Shown piece by piece: positions 33,665 through 35,170 of a DNA stretch of 35,170 nucleotides. Below the pieces are notes generated by a model, which saw nothing but the letters and a program-made list of their open reading frames with translations, did no database searches and was not told where the DNA came from. This DNA comes from Lachnospiraceae bacterium (GTDB lineage Bacteria; Bacillota; Clostridia; Lachnospirales; Lachnospiraceae). The position numbers were made by a program, and so were the translations under genes. Every line of letters starts with the position of its first letter. The stretch's first letter is position 1. The DNA is taken from the NCBI GenBank assembly GCA_022799355.1, contig JAAWOG010000038.1, positions 1 to 35,170 of the forward strand, read 5' to 3'.

Positions 33665-34653
33665 TGGGAGCGGATATGGCTTTTGCCGCCTGTGAAGAGA
33701 TCAAGGGGGCGGCGGATAAACTGACTTTGGTATTTGCCCTGTGCCTGCTCGTATGTCTTGCCGTAATCCTTCTGGAAACGGTTTATTTTCTGCGCCAGTG
33801 GAAGCGGATGGATCAGATTCTGGACGATTTTTGGAATAGTATGGGCAGCGGGGAGGAGGCGGAGGCGCCGGCTTTTTATTCGGATGTGCAGGAGACGAGA
33901 GAGTCCCGGATCGTCAGCCAACTGCGGCGCATTGTGGACGGTGCCCGGTATAAGGAGAGGCAGGCGCTGGGGGAGAGGGATCAGGTTATGGAACTGATCT
34001 CGGATCTTTCCCATCAGCTTAAGACGCCGCTTGCCAATATTATTATGAATACGGAACTGCTGCAGGATACTTCGCTCGATGAGGAGTGCAGGGCGGAGTT
34101 TCTTGCCCATACGAGAGATCAGGCGGATAAACTTCAATGGCTGATGGCGGATCTGTTAAAGGCTTCAAGGCTGGAAAACGGCATGATCCGTTTTGACGCC
34201 GGATACACCGGAATCAGGGAGACGATAGCCAGAGCCGTGAGTGCGGTTTTTGCGCAGGCGTCCGCAAAACGGCTGGAGTTGGTTACGACGGAGTTTAAGG
34301 ATATCCGGCTCTGGCACAATCCGAAGTGGACGGCGGAGGCGATGACCAATATTCTGGAGAATGCCGTCAAATATTCTCCCGAAGGAAGCAGTATAAAAAT
34401 TACACTGGAAGAACTTGAGATATATGCGAAAGTCACGATAGAGGATGAAGGCATCGGCATCCCGGAAAAAGAGTACAATCTGATATTCCAGCGCTTTTAC
34501 CGCGGAAAGGCGGTGGAACAGCAGGAAGGGAGCGGATTGGGGCTGTATCTGGCGCAGCTTATCTTAAAACGGGAGAAAGGGTATATCACCGTATCTTCCG
34601 AAGAGGGGGCGGGGAGCAGATTCTCGCTGTTTTTATTGAAGGAAACGAATTGA
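33664..34653 (+). CDS. Sensor histidine kinase
   Basis: 329 residues from the ATG at 33664, served by GGGAGGAAG. One membrane helix lies at about 20-43, with almost no extracellular part, so the signal is probably sensed in the membrane or through a partner transporter. HisKA has His117 in SDLSHQLKTPLAN; the ATPase domain has NILENAVKYS, DEGIGIP and GSGLGLYLA. The regulator-kinase pair next to an ABC ATPase start recalls peptide-antibiotic sensing modules, but that gene is broken at the window edge. Confidence 0.9.
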   Translation: MGADMAFAACEEIKGAADKLTLVFALCLLVCLAVILLETVYFLRQWKRMDQILDDFWNSMGSGEEAEAPAFYSDVQETRESRIVSQLRRIVDGARYKERQALGERDQVMELISDLSHQLKTPLANIIMNTELLQDTSLDEECRAEFLAHTRDQADKLQWLMADLLKASRLENGMIRFDAGYTGIRETIARAVSAVFAQASAKRLELVTTEFKDIRLWHNPKWTAEAMTNILENAVKYSPEGSSIKITLEELEIYAKVTIEDEGIGIPEKEYNLIFQRFYRGKAVEQQEGSGLGLYLAQLILKREKGYITVSSEEGAGSRFSLFLLKETN

Positions 34654-34679
34654 GTTTTGAAATTACCGATGAGGATTTC

Positions 34680-34742
34680 TGACAAAATTGTCACATCTTT
34701 TTTTCCTCCTGTCAGAATGCTGTAAGAAGTATCTGGTAGAAT
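34680..34742 (+). promoter_or_regulatory. Palindrome and promoter before the ABC transporter gene
   Basis: TGACA-aaat-TGTCA (34680-34693) and a TGTCAG/CTGTAAG segment (34710-34726) precede a TAGAAT -10 box (34737-34742) with no good -35. This suits activation by the response regulator encoded upstream. It is inference. Confidence 0.45.
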
Positions 34743-34760
34743 GAAACTATAACGGGAAAC

Positions 34761-34993
34761 GCGATGCGGGGACATGCGGAACCGTAAAACAGCATGTACC
34801 CGAAGAGCGCACAAGACGATTTCACGATGCTTAAGCGGCGGGAAATTGTCTTAGGTGAGAGTGTGCGATGAGGGTAAATGCGGAACTGGCAAACAGCATG
34901 TACCCGAAGAGCGCACAAGACGATTTCACGATGCTTAGGCAGCGGGAAATTGTCTTAGGTGAGAGTGCGCGATGCGGGTAAATGCGGAACTGG
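34761..34993. repeat. 104-bp tandem repeat with a paired-arm hairpin
   Basis: Two nearly identical units (34787-34890 and 34891-34993) are preceded by a partial unit (34761-34786), all in one 104-nt phase. Each unit folds with arms GCGCAC/GTGTGC or GTGCGC outside and AAGACGATTTC/GAAATTGTCTT inside. The two copies differ at one outer pair (G-U versus G-C) yet both pair. Each unit can also encode a 25 to 28-residue peptide starting MYPKSAQDDFTML with no ribosome site. Confidence 0.85.
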
Positions 34994-35010
34994 AATAGGA
35001 GGAAAAATTC

Positions 35011-35170
35011 TTGAACATTCTTGAAACAAAACATCTCAAAAAATATTACGGCGAGGGCGCCGTTCAGGTAAAGGCACTGGACGGCACCAATCTGTCGGGC
35101 GACTTCGCCAACCTTTGCAAACTCCTCTCCACGCTCATAATGGCGCAATTTGCCCTCCTTGACGCAAAGC
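35011..35170 (+). pseudogene. Start of an ABC transporter ATPase, disrupted or foreign after codon 29
   Basis: A TTG start after AGGAGGAAAAATTC opens with NILETKHLKKYYGEGAVQV and KALDGTNLS, the normal opening of a BceA/MacB-type ATPase. Walker A would be expected near codons 38-46. Instead, from about 35098, the frame reads GDFANLCKLLSTLIMAQ without any P-loop. The minus strand across the same bases reads ERGEEFAKVGEVARQ, a plausible coding start of another element. This suggests an insertion, rearrangement or assembly join at about 35095-35100. The window ends too soon to decide. Confidence 0.6.

Noticed and set aside
34791-34978. Two tiny peptide genes in the 104-bp repeats
   Set aside because: There is no ribosome binding site, and the paired arms explain the conserved bases as well as coding does.

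Overview
The window looks like chromosomal DNA of a low-to-mid GC Gram-positive Clostridia, most likely a gut Lachnospiraceae. The reasons are strong AGGAGG-type ribosome binding sites with occasional TTG starts, a stand-alone glycyl-radical protein, an Rpn-type nuclease with a GREEG-like tail, two MATE exporters, AAA/DUF4143 and DUF2971 proteins, a beta-glucoside-type PTS and lipoproteins with clear lipoboxes. The genus cannot be fixed from the sequence alone. I see no rRNA, tRNA, CRISPR array or complete insertion sequence.

Layout. 1-1404: twin nested hairpins, an RpiR/SIS regulator and, on the other strand, a GrcA-like glycyl-radical protein. 1653-8138: a defence island. It holds a nuclease-methylase (HsdR-N-like nuclease plus N6-adenine methylase), a specificity subunit, a scar of decayed fragments resembling a PLD-like/helicase protein and a GmrSD-type protein, and an AlbA_2/HATPase protein. 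8369-8745: a compact unit encoding a 55-residue membrane protein, with its own dyad-flanked promoter and a UUCG terminator. 8861-10540: Nudix, rhodanese lipoprotein, DUF2971. 10563-13323 (minus): divergent short cis-prenyltransferase, PTS IIC-like membrane protein, MerR regulator. 13499-14830: a MATE exporter under a promoter with a MerR-type 19-bp spacer. 14880-15646 (minus): Fe-S membrane protein and ferredoxin. 15921-18869: Rpn nuclease, YbaK, small membrane protein, serine hydrolase. 18954-22037: large secreted transglutaminase-like protein. 22372-25708: chemoreceptor, flavinylated lipoprotein and 1-phosphofructokinase in one tight operon. 25915-31311: second MATE, AraC regulator, PTS EIIBCA, HAD phosphatase. 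31349-32838: three 32-bp-spaced repeats, then an AAA/DUF4143 ATPase. 32975-35170: response regulator, histidine kinase, a 104-bp tandem repeat with a paired-arm hairpin, and the start of an ABC ATPase that loses homology before its Walker A motif.

The most notable signal is at 4532-4587. The methylase frame ends at a CCCTTTT heptamer and stop codon, followed after 6 nt by an 8 to 11 bp GC-rich stem. Shifting -1 there runs straight into the specificity subunit, which has no start codon covering its conserved N-terminus. This has the layout of a programmed -1 frameshift making a roughly 1436-residue nuclease-methylase-specificity fusion. A simple one-base indel is the main alternative.
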